Counted from the stretch's first letter, positions 37,338-49,613 are shown. The stretch is 64,000 nucleotides of DNA from Nemophila menziesii (GCA_029959085.1 JARWIR010000002.1:32761733-32825732); one strand, 5' to 3'. Notes: a model not told the origin generated them from the sequence alone. Program-made: numbers and translations.

Positions 37338-39904
37338 TCAATAAATTGAAAGAACAATAGGGAAGTCTCGAAAATATCAGCTGAGTCAAATAAGCACGAG
37401 AGAAGGAGAATGTAAACAATAGTCCTAAAACAACTACTTAGCAAGTTTTATGTTATAATATTTACAAACTAATTAATATATATACACTTATCCTACAAAC
37501 ATTATACACCATTTAAGTTCAATATTAGATTAGCTTTGCAATGCACAAAGAAGAGGTTATTTCTTAGTCCGATATGGAGGCTATAGAGTATTCGTCGATC
37601 CTAATATAGCCTATAATGGTCCATCTAACTACTCTCTATTGGCTAAATCGCTTCTAAATCACATAGTAAAGAATCATAAGGAGTTTGCGGTTGAAATGTT
37701 GTCTTAGGGACGGTATGATTATATATTTGGATAATTTACAGTGATCTTTTGGCTCTCTCCTCACTATCCATCAACGAGTCGCCCTAAAGCTTGAGTTACT
37801 CTCATAAAAATTTCTTACTCAACCAAACTTTGATGCATTTAATTCGCATCCCTAAGAACCAAAATAAAAACCATGATGATCACCTAAAAATCCTCATTGA
37901 CGGTTCATATGTATATATTTTTCTTTTGCAAGTTAGATATGACTCTCTTTTGGATGTGAGAAGTCATGTTATTGTGCTTCACATTTTTCTTTTCTTTTCA
38001 ATATATTTTTCTTTCTTTTCAATTATATTTCTTTTACCCCCACAAAAGATTAAAATAATAACAAGTGATCTAAAACACAAAAATCCATCAATAATGTTTC
38101 CCATAATCGTTCCCACCACCCCAAACTCAAGCTTTAAAGACAAATGTTAAAGTATCGCAATTCCAGTGCGGGTCATATGGAAAAAGACCTATGATCTAAG
38201 GGATATGGCTTGTAACATGGCTAATAAAAGCTTTTAGAAAGGATAGAAAGGGTTGAGACGGATAATATTCAATTAATATGGACAACAAGCTAAATAGGCA
38301 CAAAGGGGCTCATAAAAAAACCACCTTAATTAGTTTTCTAAATATGAAATATTTTTACTTTCTCACCTCAAGGACGTTCATTAAACATGTTTATTAATAC
38401 CTCGGATATCATATTCTACACACCACTCAGAGATTTATAAGACCAAACTTGCTTCTACTGCATTGCTTACTAATCCTTTGTTTACAATTAATCTGTGTTT
38501 TTGTGTTCATATTTCAAAGCATCTAATACAACTAGTTTATAAACAAATTATCTACTAGCATTAACTCACCAAGCATATGCTCTTAGTCTATTAAACACAT
38601 CATACACCCAAATCACCTCTAAATTTTATTTCTGCATTAAAAGAAGTGTATCACATAAAGTGGGAATGGGGACAACGAATCCCCACCCTCAACTCAAATG
38701 TGAGCCGTGACTCCACGACACGAAACGGACTCAATAATATTAAAGAAAAAAACACACAATATACAAATAATGAAATGGTAGAGAATGGAGAAAACATACA
38801 CTTCGAGGCTATTTCCTCGCATCTCCAACACCCAAAATAGGGTTTGGCGCTTATCTTACATGAATCTTCTCGTATCACCACAATTCATCCTTGATTTCTT
38901 CCCTATGTTATCAATCCCGATAATTCAACTCTATAAATATATTTACTTTCCAATTAACTCTTGTTCTTAACCACTTCTTTGCCTTGATTCTTCCTCATCC
39001 CCCGTATATTAAATAGTGTTTCTTTTTTTCGCGTCATATCCTTTGACGTCCAAATTAAAGTTCTACCAATTTTTGGAATTGCCCCTTGGTGTGGGTGGAT
39101 AATGTATTATTTGGAGTGTCAAATGTGTAGGGATGAGGTTTTCCTATGTGGTGTGATGGGATTGTATTTGGGTGAGAAGGATTTAAGAATTATGAAAAAA
39201 AATTGGAATTTTTGTGAACTTGAATCTTGATTTCTAGGAATTTTGGAATGATTTGGGTGTTTAATTGTTGTTTGGAAGATTTCAGAGATGAATTTGGATA
39301 TGAAATTTCAGTGAGTTGATGGTGTTTTGATGTTAGGTGAAGGTTTGGTTCAAACTTCAATGGATTTTAGGTGGATGGGGAAGAAGAAAGAGGTTAGGGT
39401 TTAGATTGATGTGTAAATGAAGAACCCTTAACCTCTTTGCGTTTGGGCTTCTCGCGTCGCGGCGCGGTTTACGGCTCCCAGGTCTTGAAGCTTCTGAATT
39501 GGTTGAACGTGGACCTAGAGTGCTGACGCTATATTTTCTCAGTAGTATACTGCCAGTTGGGCGCAGTTTACCGCTCGATCTACCAAGACATTTTAATCAT
39601 GTTAATCGTGATCTACCCGTCACAACTCTTTGTCGAGTAGCGGTGTACCACATATTTGGCGCGGTATACCGCGTGACCAATTTTTACCTTGGCCATTGTA
39701 CACCGTGTTGCTTTTCTCCCTGTGGTCATGTTTACGCAACGGTATACCGCTGATATGGCGCGGTAGCAATGAAACTCTCTAACCAGTTGACCAGTGGCAT
39801 GTAAGGTGAGACGTTGTGGCTTGGTGCAGTATACCGCTTGACCTGTTGATGAGCACGATTTTCGCATTTCTTTCACTCTAAAAACTCAATTCTTGACTTA
39901 CCTT
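37338..39904 (-). mobile_element. Element E internal 3' region (Athila, decayed)
   Basis: This matches the 3' noncoding plus 3'-ORF layout of D, F, G and H in the minus orientation. The GGGACGGTATG block is at 37,707. The PPT-like CCCCACCCTCAACTCAAA and a diverged hairpin are at 38,683-38,722. A decayed 3'-ORF end (TTCGAGGCTATTTCCTCGC) is at 38,801, and the palindrome cluster at 39,470-39,850. No usable frame remains. Element F inserted at 39,905. Confidence 0.7.
39470..39850. promoter_or_regulatory. CGGTATACCG palindrome cluster (E)
   Basis: GCGGTATACCGC at 39,661-39,672, CGGTATACCG at 39,740-39,749 and AGTATACCGC at about 39,829, with several GCGGT/ACCGC half sites between. It has the same position relative to the 3' ORF as in D, F, G and H. 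Confidence 0.7.
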
Positions 39905-41369
39905 TGTGTCGGCTAGGGCGTGACAAAAAATAAGATACCAAATGATGCGACTAAACACCTTATCTGAGCACGATACTCACTGCAAGTATCGCAGATCGTA
40001 CACAAGTCTTAATGATAAGTAAAGATTCATTTCTAGGGATTTAGTTTGTTATACGAATGATTAACAGAAAAATGTAGTAATAAATAGCTAATGAATTCAA
40101 AGACAATAAAAGTAAATATGATTGGCTGAGGAGAAAATGATTAATTACACTAAAAAACAATAAATTAAAAGATATCTGAATAAGATGAGAAAGTATAGCT
40201 TAGGTTTTGCTAGTATGCAGTAATCCTTCTATTTCTTCTACTACTTAATAAGGGTGATTAATGCTCTTAGATAAGTAGCCAGGATTCTATATTACTCCTA
40301 ACCCCCTTCTTGGTGGACATAGGTCGCGGCCTAACAATTACCATGGGACTTGGGTAAGGGGACCCTGTGCGATGATTAGTGATTAAATCTCAAACCCTAA
40401 TGACTACCTAGTTAGGAAAGCCCTTCCGGATCACTACCGCATACTAGACGCTTATGTGATGTTTCAATAATTAGACACCCCTTCCGGGTAACCATCTAAC
40501 TACTATTAAGACAATCCTAACGTGATCTAGGTTAAGATAGACAACAAATTAAAGCGCATAAAACAAATATATGGTTAAGAAGTTAGAATCAATTTAAAAT
40601 AGTTTTCCCAAAAAAAATTAGATAGAAGAGAATATGATTCAAAGATTATACATATGCAAAACCCAAGTTATGGGAAAATTAGTTCATACTAGAAAGAAAT
40701 AAACTAAAATAAAGATACATATTGTATCTTGTGTCTCTTGAATGGCTTCTATGATGAATAATATTAAGGATTAATTGGGAGAGGCAAGGACATATTTAAA
40801 ATGATTAAAGGGTGTATAAATAGGTGTTTTGAAGACCCTAGTTCAAAATCTTGGATTAGAAGGCCTGTAATTTGACTCCTTTTATAAATCAAATTCGTTT
40901 CCTAAAATATAGGATATAGGATAAACACTGCTATCTTGTTCTGGTCGTAACTCCTTACTTATTGGTCCAATTTTTGCAGACTTTATATCAAAACGACCGC
41001 GTCAAAAATATCGACACCGATTTTAAGTTATCTTCACTTTAGTGGACGTGGCTGCAGAATTTCAAATTTACTTGGCAACTTTTTCTTTCCTATTTTAGCT
41101 CTACTTCTTTTTATCTCCAATTTCTATTCATATCTTCTTTCCTTATCTCTTTAGAATTGATTTGACATCTAATTAATTTCTATATATCTTAAAAACTTCA
41201 CATTAACACACAAATTAAACCAAATATGCTCTAAAGATAATAATTCATTAAATCAAGACAAGAAATATGAATTTATCAAAATACGAATAAAATCTATATT
41301 TAATTACTCGAATACACCTAAAATGATGTCTCCAACCTAGATTATTATATTACATATAGGGAGATATCA
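39905..41369 (-). repeat. Element F 3' LTR (1,465 bp)
   Basis: The minus strand runs from TGATATCTCCC at 41,369 to GCCGACACA at 39,905. GGAGACATCA follows about 40 bases inside the start. The TATA region reads CTATTTATAC (40,823-40,814). The PPT adjoins at 41,370, which fixes it as a 3' LTR. Confidence 0.88.
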
Positions 41370-41384
41370 AGACCTCCAACTCAA
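41370..41384 (-). other. Polypurine tract of element F
   Basis: The minus strand reads TTGAGTTGGAGGTCT next to the LTR start. It primes plus-strand DNA; one A interrupts the G run seen in other copies. Confidence 0.8.
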
Positions 41385-41481
41385 AGTTTTATCGTCTCGA
41401 TACAATAAAGATAAAAACATAGGGAAGTCTCTAAATACACACTTAGGTCAATTAAGTATAGTGGGAAAGAAGATAGAAGAA

Positions 41482-43229
41482 TATATAAAAGGTAAAGACC
41501 CCGTAAAGCCCTTTATCTTTACCCAAAATGCACTAGCCGCCCTCCATCTTTAAAATTCCCACCGGTGGCCCTCTAACTACGTTTTTTTGTCACCATTAGC
41601 CTTTTTTTCAAATTTTTGTTAGTTGACCGTTAGTCAATGTCATGTGCCTCCACGTCAGTGACACCTCACCGCCACCTAAGCATAAAATCAACAAATATTA
41701 CACGTCATAATTTTTAAAAAAGAGACTCATTTTTGCTTTTTAATCCTCTTCTTCTTCGATTAACAATCGAAGCACCCAAAAATGGCTTGTACAAGAACCA
41801 TTCAAAGAACTCCTACCAGCAATGCTACACCATCATCAACAGTACGTATGGATGAAGTAAAAAAACCAAAAGCAGAAATTACAACAATCATGATTATTAC
41901 TTCGATTATAGCGTAAGCAGATTGTTCACAAGATGGTGTGTTTGAAATATGGGTGGTTCTTTTTCTTCGTAAATGATTAAGTTGCTTCGATTTCATATAA
42001 AGATCATTTGGATTACGGATTTTGCCATTCCCAAGTGTTCATCCCCTACAATTGGATAATAGACCATTTAAGTTGAGCTCAAAGTATAAAAAGATTGAAT
42101 CTTTATAAAAAAAAACCCACCAATATTTTTCAATTTTTAAAAAATCCAATGTGTAATTTTCCAAATTCAAACCAATTCATAAGTCTTTGTCAATTACTAA
42201 TTGAACTTTGATTGCTGACCATATAAATATTGAAATTTTATAAATAGAAGAATATTCAAATTCTAAATCAAACCCAGAATTCTACTGCAAAATATCAGAT
42301 CAATAAACCATGAAACTTTCAAAATTCAGTACAAAGATTGGTTTTTTATAATAAATACCAAAAGCCCACCAAGAATATTCAAACTCGATACAAACCCAGA
42401 ATTCTACTGTGAAAGTAAAATATATTAACCACGTAAAATTTCAAAAAAGATCAGTTGAAGTACACCTGAAGATCTTAAAATTGTCGGTAGCATAGATATA
42501 GATACATGGTGAAATTTGAAGTTATGGATTGAGATTTGGTTGGATGATGTAGAAAGAGATTTAACGAAGAGGGGTTTGAAAGGAAGAGTTTATGTTCTTT
42601 TATGGCTTTATAGCTATACTTATCAGGAATGGGTATGAATGGTTGCACATCAAGGTCGGTCACACACAAGAGTTGAAAAATGAAAATGTGACACAAGGTG
42701 CTTGGACACTAAATTAGGGAGCGGCCCCAACTTTCTTTTGAGTCTCAAACACGTTTGATATCGATTATAGTAAAATATTTGAAAATCGTTGTAACTTTTT
42801 TATTGTTTGGAATTTTAGTAAATTATCTTTATTATGGAAATCATTATCGATTTCATATATATAATAGGTGAGCGTAGCAGGTTGATGATGGTATAGCGAC
42901 CTGGTTGGAGTTCTTTGAATGATTCCTTTACAAGCTATTTCTGGGTTCTTCGATTGTCAAGTTAAGAAGAAGATGATTAAAAAATGATTTAAAATAAAAA
43001 TATGCCGTGTAAATACTGTTAATTTTATGATTAGGTGGCGGTGAGGTGTTACTGACGTGGCTCCACATGGCATTGACTAACGGTCAACTAATATAAATTT
43101 GAAAAAAAGGCTAACAGTGACAAAAAAACGTAGTTAAAGGGTCATTGGGGGGAATTTTTAAGATAGAGGGAGGCTAATGCACTTTGGGTAAAGATATAGG
43201 GCTTTACGGGGTCTTTACACTATATAAAA
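41482..43229. mobile_element. Non-autonomous Mutator-like element, ~350-bp TIRs, 9-bp TSD
   Basis: The 1,730-bp element at 41,491-43,220 lies between perfect 9-bp duplications TATATAAAA (41,482-41,490 and 43,221-43,229). Its ends are inverted repeats: GTAAAGACCCCGTAAAGCCC on the left and its near-perfect complement on the right. Similarity continues inward about 350 bp (to about 41,842 and from about 42,876). Long TIRs and 9-bp TSDs are diagnostic of Mutator elements. The middle (41,850-42,870) has no transposase and no frame above 75 codons. It lies in the 3' noncoding part of F. Confidence 0.93.
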
Positions 43230-44159
43230 TAAACTCAAAGCAACTACTTAGAAAATTTAATGTTAATAATATTCACAAACTAGATTACCTGTACACTTGT
43301 CATATTCACGATCAACACGACTCAACCATGGAGGCTATAGATTGTTCATCGAACTTCACTAGTACCCATAGATACACTTAACTACTCTCTAACGGCTCAA
43401 TCACTTTTAGATTACATTGAAAAGGATCAAAAGGTCTTTAAGGTTGTAATGTTTGCTTAGGGACCGTATGATAAGTATATTTGGATAACTTAGAGTGAGC
43501 TTTTGGCTCTCTCCTCACTAGCCATCAACGAATCGCCCAAGAGTTTGAGTTACTCTCATAAAACGTTCTCACTCAAGCCAATGAATTATGCACTAATTTA
43601 GCATCCCCAATAACCCAATACTAAAGCATAAAGATTATCACAAAAAAAATTCTCTTTGCCGGTCCAAATATATTCATTTCCATATCAATTTTTTTCTTCT
43701 GTGTAGTTATGCCTCTCTTTTTGATGTGAGATATCATGCTAATTCTTTTCTCGTATATATTTTTTCTTTTCAAATTTTTCATTTACTTTTACCCCGGCAA
43801 AAGGGTTACAACGTAATAAACCGTGAATCGTCATCAAAATATAGAACAAAGCATCATTAATAAGCTCAAAAATTCCCAACCCAATAATATTTCCCATAAT
43901 GGTGGACCAACCACCCCAAACACAAGCTCTAAAACAATTGTCTATGCATCGCGATTCGAGTATGGGTCATACAAAAATGTACTATAATCTAAAGGGATAT
44001 GGCTTATAACATGGCTAATAAAAAGGCTTTAAAAAGGCTAGAAGGGGCTGAGAAGGATATAAATATAATAAATGGACATTAAGATAAAAGGAAACAGCGG
44101 GCTTATCAAAGAACCGCCTTAATCACTTTCAAAATTATGCCATTTCGTCATTCTCTTAC

Positions 44160-45720
44160 TGATGTCTCCCCATTTGTGATGATTTAATTTTAGTTGGAGA
44201 CATCATTTTAGGATTATTTAGAAGTCATTTACGCTATTTTTACATATATTATTATATTTTCTTATTTCTTCTCTTGATTTGATGAATTATTATTTTTAGA
44301 GCATATTTGGTTTGATTGTTTATTAATTGTGAAACTTTAAAGATATATAGTAATTAATTAGATGCCAAATCAATTCCAAGAGATAAATGAAAAAAGATAA
44401 GGATGGAAATTGAAGATAAAGGAAGGAAAAGATAAGTATGGAAAGATAAAGTAGCCAAATAAATCTGAATTTCACCTACTTCGTCTATAAAAGTGATCCT
44501 AACTCAAGATTTGTTGGGAAATTGGAAGACTTGTCTGAATGAAAGTTGTAGAGATTTCCAAGACTATCGGTTTCGATACAAAGAACGCGTCTATCATAGC
44601 GGTATTGAACAAGTTACGACTAAAAAACCAGTAACAGTTTATTACCTTTTCTATATTTTAGGGTTATGAATTAGAGTTGGGAAGGATGTCCAATTATTTG
44701 TGTTCCACTCCAGTAAAACGTGTTAGGGCTTCCTAAACATCTGTAAATACACCCTTTAACTATTGTAAACATGTCATTTCTCAATTCTAAGTCATATATT
44801 AGTCTTTGCTTGAATATGAAACCCTTAATATCAAGTTTATCATCCAAGAAGCAAGCTGACCTGTAAAGGAAGACAAGAAGCAAGAAGTTGGAGAATGACA
44901 CACTCCTCTTCTACATCTCTCCTTCTATATATTTAGGGTAATTAGCTATAGAGTTGTGGCTTCACCATATTTCTAAGATTTTATTCTGTAAGTTTTACTA
45001 TTAATTATTGGGTTATTATTTTGTCTTAAATTCCATAATACTGTTTGTTATTTTAATTGATTTGAGCTTGGTGTATATTGGTATTGTGTGCTTTGACTTA
45101 TTGTTTCCAGCCCTAGATTTGTCCAATCTTAGGACTATCCTTAGTAATTGAGTTAACACCCGGAAGGGGGATTGAATTTTTGACAACACCACATAATCGT
45201 CTATTGTGCGGTAGTGATCTTGACGGGCTTGCCTAACTAGATAGCCATAAAGGTTTGATTTAACCACGGATCATTACTCAGGGTCCCCTTACCCAAGTCC
45301 CCTGGTAGTGGAGAGGTTGCTCCTAAGTCCACCCTGATGTGGGTTAGGAAGAATTTAGAATCCCGGTTAATATACAATGCTCACTTCACTCTTAAGATTC
45401 TAATAACAACTTAGTAGGATAGACTCATATTAGTAACCCTAATTTATTTGACTTACATATATATTTATATTCATTATTTATTTATTCGCGTTTGATAATT
45501 ATTCATCTTATCCTATTTTTATCTAAACATCTAAATTCGTCTACGCTTATTTAATACAAGTAGATCTAACGGATAAAATCCCTACGAATGAACTTGTCTT
45601 ATCAACGAAACTTGCAAACGATTTGTAATACTTGCATTGAGTTTCTCGTGGTAGTCAAGGGTGTGTACTTTATTATTATATTTATTTATCTGTTTATTTA
45701 TCACACATTTGCCCCCACCA
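44160..45720 (+). repeat. Element G 5' LTR (1,561 bp)
   Basis: It runs from TGATGTCTCCCC to CCCCCACCA. The TATA position reads CTGTAAATAC (44,751-44,760) against CTATAAATAC in the 3' LTR. GGAGACATCA, the inverse of the LTR start, lies at 44,196-44,205. It has about 130 bases (roughly 44,957-45,090) that the 3' LTR lacks. Confidence 0.93.
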
Positions 45721-45726
45721 AGTATT

Positions 45727-45744
45727 TGGTGCCGCTGCCGGGTA
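45727..45744 (+). other. Primer binding site of element G
   Basis: TGGTGCCGCTGCCGGGTA, six bases after the LTR; 15 of 18 positions match the tRNA-Asp-type site. It is more diverged than the sites of A and D. Confidence 0.82.
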
Positions 45745-45846
45745 TTTTTCTTAAGTTATTCTATTTGTGTTTATTTAGTGTAGAAGTTTTTGTTTGTTTT
45801 CGGTTTTACGCGTTTCATTTTGTTTTTTGTCCTTTTCAGGTTTTAG

Positions 45847-46350
45847 ATGGCTAATCAATGGTTAGAGCTAGGTTTTCTGGTCCATTCCGAGTGCAACCCA
45901 TTGAGATTCGCCCTCCAAGCCATTCGATTCAAGCCCGATCCTCACTTGATTAATAAATTCGCGAGCTATGGGAAATATAGTGGTGATACATATCAAGATC
46001 ATGTCTGTTCGGTTCATAAATTCATGCAATTCTTTGATGCCTACATTACTGAAGGAGTTACGCAAGAACAAATGTTTATTTAATGTTTCAAGTTTTCTTG
46101 ACCGGGAAAGCAACGGATTGGTTAGATGATCAACCTCCCGAGCTAATAACAAATTGGGACAATCTTCAAGCAAGATTCCTTGATCAATTTTATCCTACAT
46201 GTATGCAAATAAAGGAACAATTGGAGCTTATGAATTTCTTACAAGAAGCCGGAGAGAGTTTTGGCAAAGCATGGACGAGATTTCAAAAGAAGTTGGCAAG
46301 ATGTCCTTTTATGGCCACAAGTCAAAGTGTCATCAACTTCCAAGAAGGGA
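45847..46350 (+). pseudogene. Element G gag, N-terminal part
   Basis: It starts at the ATG at 45,847 (MANQWLELGF). FKPDPHLINKFASYGKYSG and DAYITEGVTQEQMFI follow, then a one-base frameshift near 46,080. Reading resumes as FQVFLTGKATDWLDD, LDQFYPTCMQIKEQLELMNFL and RCPFMATSQSVINF. There the gag homology stops and protease-end sequence begins, so the C-terminal half (linker and zinc knuckle) is missing. Gag would form the particle shell. Confidence 0.85.
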
Positions 46351-46702
46351 CCATTACCCTTCACGCAAAGAACGTATCCGAGACCTTCTATGTCTTGGGT
46401 AAGAACCTGAGGAAGTTAGATCCCACCGTTCCTGTCATCCACAACCTTTCACATCACAAATCCCTCCAGAGAAGATCCACTTAAAACCGATGGATACTGA
46501 GCCAAACATTGAGTTTGGGGAAAGCTCACCAACGCGAAATAGGCCACGTAGTTTCAAAGACTCCTGGATGGGACCATTCATCGTCACTAAGGTTGTTTCA
46601 GCCAAGGTGATAGAGATTCGACCCAAGAGGGGGATCAAGCGCAGATTAGTTGACGTTCATAGCCTAACTCGTTGTTGGGGAGGCTATATTCGCAAATCTT
46701 GA
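46350..46702 (+). pseudogene. Element H protease C-end and integrase GPY/F-like tail
   Basis: EGTITLHAKNVSETFYVLGKN matches the end of the protease region of G (EGTVTLYIEDDSETFYVLGKK). After a short proline-rich linker with a frame change near 46,480, MDTEPNIEFGESSP leads to FKDSWMGPFIVTKVV, KRRLVDVHSLTRCWGGYI and a stop at 46,700. The W-x-G-P-F block is the GPY/F-type signature of the Ty3/gypsy integrase C-terminus. No RT, RNase H or integrase core lies between. Confidence 0.75.
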
Positions 46703-46929
46703 TAGAGGTAACGCGTCTAACTTTAAAAGACGTTAAATAAAAGTGTTGTACGGGAGACAACCCGCAATTTTTAAGTTTTTATGTCTTTTATGTTTTTAGT
46801 TTGTGTTTAGTTTAGTTGTTTTTAGTTGATATTGCATATTTGAGAAAGGTATTAGTGTTTTTGATGCTTAGGTATTGGAGAAATCGAGTTCGGGAGGAGA
46901 AAACAAAATTTTTCGGAAAATTCAGACAA

Positions 46930-47005
46930 TCAGTCCGGTACACCGGACGACCCTTCCGGTATACCGCAGTGGAGAAAACCCGTGACCACGGGTTATTGAC
47001 TCGGG
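46930..47005. promoter_or_regulatory. CGGTAYACCG palindrome cluster (H)
   Basis: TCCGGTACACCGGA (46,934-46,947, one mismatch) and CCGGTATACCGC (46,956-46,967), then a CCCGTGACCACGGG stem near 46,978. It is shorter than in other copies because H has lost the start of its 3' ORF here. Confidence 0.75.
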
Positions 47006-47054
47006 TTTCTTGCCGAGAAGAAAAAAATCTCTTCCCTTCAAAGGTCCTACACCC

Positions 47055-47996
47055 ATGGATAAAGAGAAAGCTTCGAAGGCCTTGAGAGCTTCTGCAGAAA
47101 AAAAATTAAAGGAACTACCTTTTGCTTATGAGAAAGTATTCAATGAAGAAGTTGGTGCAAGTGAGTATAAGAGATTCTTGGAACTTGGTGAAAAATTGGG
47201 TTGGTCTACGTTCATGGTAAGACGTTCTGAATTATGTCATGAGTTAGTTTTGGAATTCTATTTAGGCCTCTTTAGCCGAGATAGCAAAGGTTGTGTTCCG
47301 ATTAGAGGCGAGTTAGTTCCTTTCACAGTTGAGGATATTAGAAACCACTTCAAATTTAAGAAATTAATTGAATATTGCAAGCATAGTGAAGCGGTTGCTA
47401 AACGAAAAATCTTTGATGAGGAATTGCTTTTTGAGCATGTTTTAGACAAGGAGAAAGTGCAATCACATAAGGGAGAATTGAAGGCACCTTGGCCTTACAA
47501 ATACCTTCAACCGGATGCGAGAGTTTGGCACAATTTCCTTATTCCTAATGTCTTTGGAAACACACGAACTTTGGATGTGAATAAAAAGAACGCTCTACTT
47601 TTGGATTGTATTTGGAGAGGAGAAGAAGTAGATGTGGCACAGCTGATCTTTGAGGAGGTGATGCGATTTTCGGTCTCTCCTAAATCTATTTATAATGTTA
47701 AATTTCCTACTATGATCACGTGTCTTGTGCAAAAAGCGAATGTTATATTGGTTGAAATAGAGAAACTCGAGTTTAAGAAGAGTTATATTGATAATGCTTG
47801 GATCCTGAAAGTCTTGAGAGGAGCGGTTTCTACACAAGTCTCGAAAGAAGAAAAGGAGCAAAGTTGGCAAGAGAAGATGGAGGAGTGTTTAAACAATTTC
47901 GAAGCAGCTCAAACTTCCTTAGCCAATGATGTGGCACAAATCAACTCTAATCAAGTGCACATCATGAAACTCCTTGAGCAATTAATGAAAGATTGA
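47055..47996 (+). CDS. Element H 3' ORF, putative plant transposon protein
   Basis: The 313-residue open frame is the best-preserved copy of the family. I use the ATG at 47,055 (MDKEKASKALRAS). D and G show about 80-90 more N-terminal residues (Ser/Lys-rich), so H is probably N-truncated. The LKELPFAYEKVFNEEVG block is shared with D. Residues about 65-105 (LVLEFYLGLF, then RGELVPFTVEDIRNHF) resemble the 'putative plant transposon protein' family (Pfam PF20167, from memory). Residues about 262-312 form a likely coiled coil (SKEEKEQSWQEKMEECLNN onward). No signal peptide or membrane segment is seen. Function unknown. Confidence 0.7.
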   Translation: MDKEKASKALRASAEKKLKELPFAYEKVFNEEVGASEYKRFLELGEKLGWSTFMVRRSELCHELVLEFYLGLFSRDSKGCVPIRGELVPFTVEDIRNHFKFKKLIEYCKHSEAVAKRKIFDEELLFEHVLDKEKVQSHKGELKAPWPYKYLQPDARVWHNFLIPNVFGNTRTLDVNKKNALLLDCIWRGEEVDVAQLIFEEVMRFSVSPKSIYNVKFPTMITCLVQKANVILVEIEKLEFKKSYIDNAWILKVLRGAVSTQVSKEEKEQSWQEKMEECLNNFEAAQTSLANDVAQINSNQVHIMKLLEQLMKD

Positions 47997-48121
47997 GCAA
48001 ATCCTACCTTGGATGTCGATAATGTGAGGCAATAAGCCTCGAGAGTATGTTCTCTTTCTTCCTTACCATTTCTGTAAATGCTTTTATCTGCTAATTTTAA
48101 TTTCTGTTTCGAGTATTTTTC

Positions 48122-48165
48122 GAGTCGTGGGGACACGACTCATTTTTGAGTTGGGGGTGTGGGGA
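48122..48165 (+). promoter_or_regulatory. Conserved hairpin plus second PPT-like tract (H)
   Basis: GAGTCGTG-GGGA-CACGACTC (48,122-48,141) is a perfect 8-bp stem with a 4-base loop. TTGAGTTGGGGGTGTGGGGA (48,146-48,165) follows, whose first 11 bases equal the true PPT at 49,600. Confidence 0.7.
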
Positions 48166-49599
48166 TGCGTTGTCTCTCATCTCCATTTTTCAGCTTTTAG
48201 GTAGAAATTAAAATTTTTGATGCATGGGAATTAGATGTTGAGTGTGTTTAATAGCTTGAAAGCATAAGCTCAGTGAATTAATGATAGTAAGTAGTATGTT
48301 TATGAGCTATGTATTTTGTATGCTTTGAGTATTTGCAGGAAAACACACGTTGATAGTAAAGAAAAGATTAGTGAGCAATGCGATAGAAAGTATGTTCGAT
48401 CTCAGGGAACCTTGAGAAGTGTGTGGGCCGTGAGATCCAAGCTAGTTGACAAACCCATTTCATGAAAGTGCTAAAGGTAAGAAAATAACTAAATTACATG
48501 GTGTAGAAAGTGATTAAGGCAGTTCTTTCATATTGAAGCAACTTGAAGCCTTTTTATACCTTCTCACCTTGTTATTTGATTTTATATGCTATATCCTTCT
48601 CAGCCCCTTCTAGCCTTTCTAAAGCTTTTTATTGAAACATATTATAAGCCATATCCCTTTAGATTATAGGACTTTTCCATATGACCTGCACTCGAATCAC
48701 GATGGATAGACATTTGTTTTAGAGCTTGAGTTTGGGGTGGTGGGTCCACCATTATGGGAATTGTTATTGGGATGGGTTTTTTGAGCTTATTAATTGTGCT
48801 CTGTTCTTTATATTGATGATTATTCACAGATTCTTAGTGTAACCCTTTGTCGGGGTAATAGTGAATGAAAAAGAAGCTACGAGCTAAAATTGCCAACAAG
48901 GGCATAAAAAGAAAAAATGTATATGTGAAAAAATAGCGTGATATCTCAAATTAAGAGAGTCATAGCTGTAATGATTTGAAAAGAAAATATATATATATTC
49001 GGAACGGCAAAGTGGAATTTTTATGTGAACATCTTATGCTTTAATTGGGTTTTTTGTGATGCTAAATTGTGCATAAAAGAATTCATTGGGTTGAGTGAGA
49101 AACATTTAATGAGAGTAACACAAGCTCTAGGGCGATTCGTTGATGGCTAGTGAGGAGAGAGCCAAAATCTCACTCTAAATTATCCAAATATACTATCCTA
49201 CCGTCCCTAAGCCTAAATTACAACCTTAAAGACCTTTTGATTCTTTGCTATGTAATCGAGAAGTGATTGAGCCATTAGAGAGTAGTTGAGTGGATCTTTG
49301 AATACTAGTGAAGTTTGATGAACAATCTATAGCTTCCATGGTGAACTGAGTAAAGTCCCAATCCTTCTTACATTGCTTAACTAATCTGATCTTGAATTCA
49401 AGTCGTGTTGACTATGGATATGAGAAGTGTATAGGTATGTAGTTTATAAATATTACTGCATGAAATTTTTTGAGTAATTTCTTTATGTCTATTCTATATA
49501 TTCTGCTATGTTCTTTCCATTGTGTTGAAAATTCTATAAGTGTGTATTTTATAGACTTCCCTTTGTTTTTATCTTTATTGTATCGGGACGATACAACTT
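48166..49599 (+). other. Element H 3' noncoding region
   Basis: No coding frame is present. It shares blocks in order with D, F, G and J: the GAGTTTGGGGTGGTGGGTCCACC palindromic block (48,728-48,750), TACCGTCCCTAAG and, just before the PPT, ATTGTATCGGGACGATACAA, itself a palindrome. Confidence 0.75.
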
Positions 49600-49613
49600 T
49601 GAGTTGGGGGTCT
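49600..49613 (+). other. Polypurine tract of element H
   Basis: TGAGTTGGGGGTCT immediately before the LTR start; plus-strand primer site. Confidence 0.85.

Noticed and set aside
41782..41996. Host gene start in the Mutator element
   Set aside because: The frame is about 45 codons, lies within a terminal inverted repeat and has a decayed inverted copy. There is no intron-exon continuation visible.
47055..47996. Calling the 3' ORF an envelope protein
   Set aside because: It has the position of the Athila env-like ORF but no signal peptide, membrane segment or glycoprotein features.
48122..48165. Hairpin plus T run as an intrinsic transcription terminator
   Set aside because: That mechanism is bacterial. 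The conserved stem in a plant retroelement next to a PPT-like tract fits an element RNA or cDNA role better.
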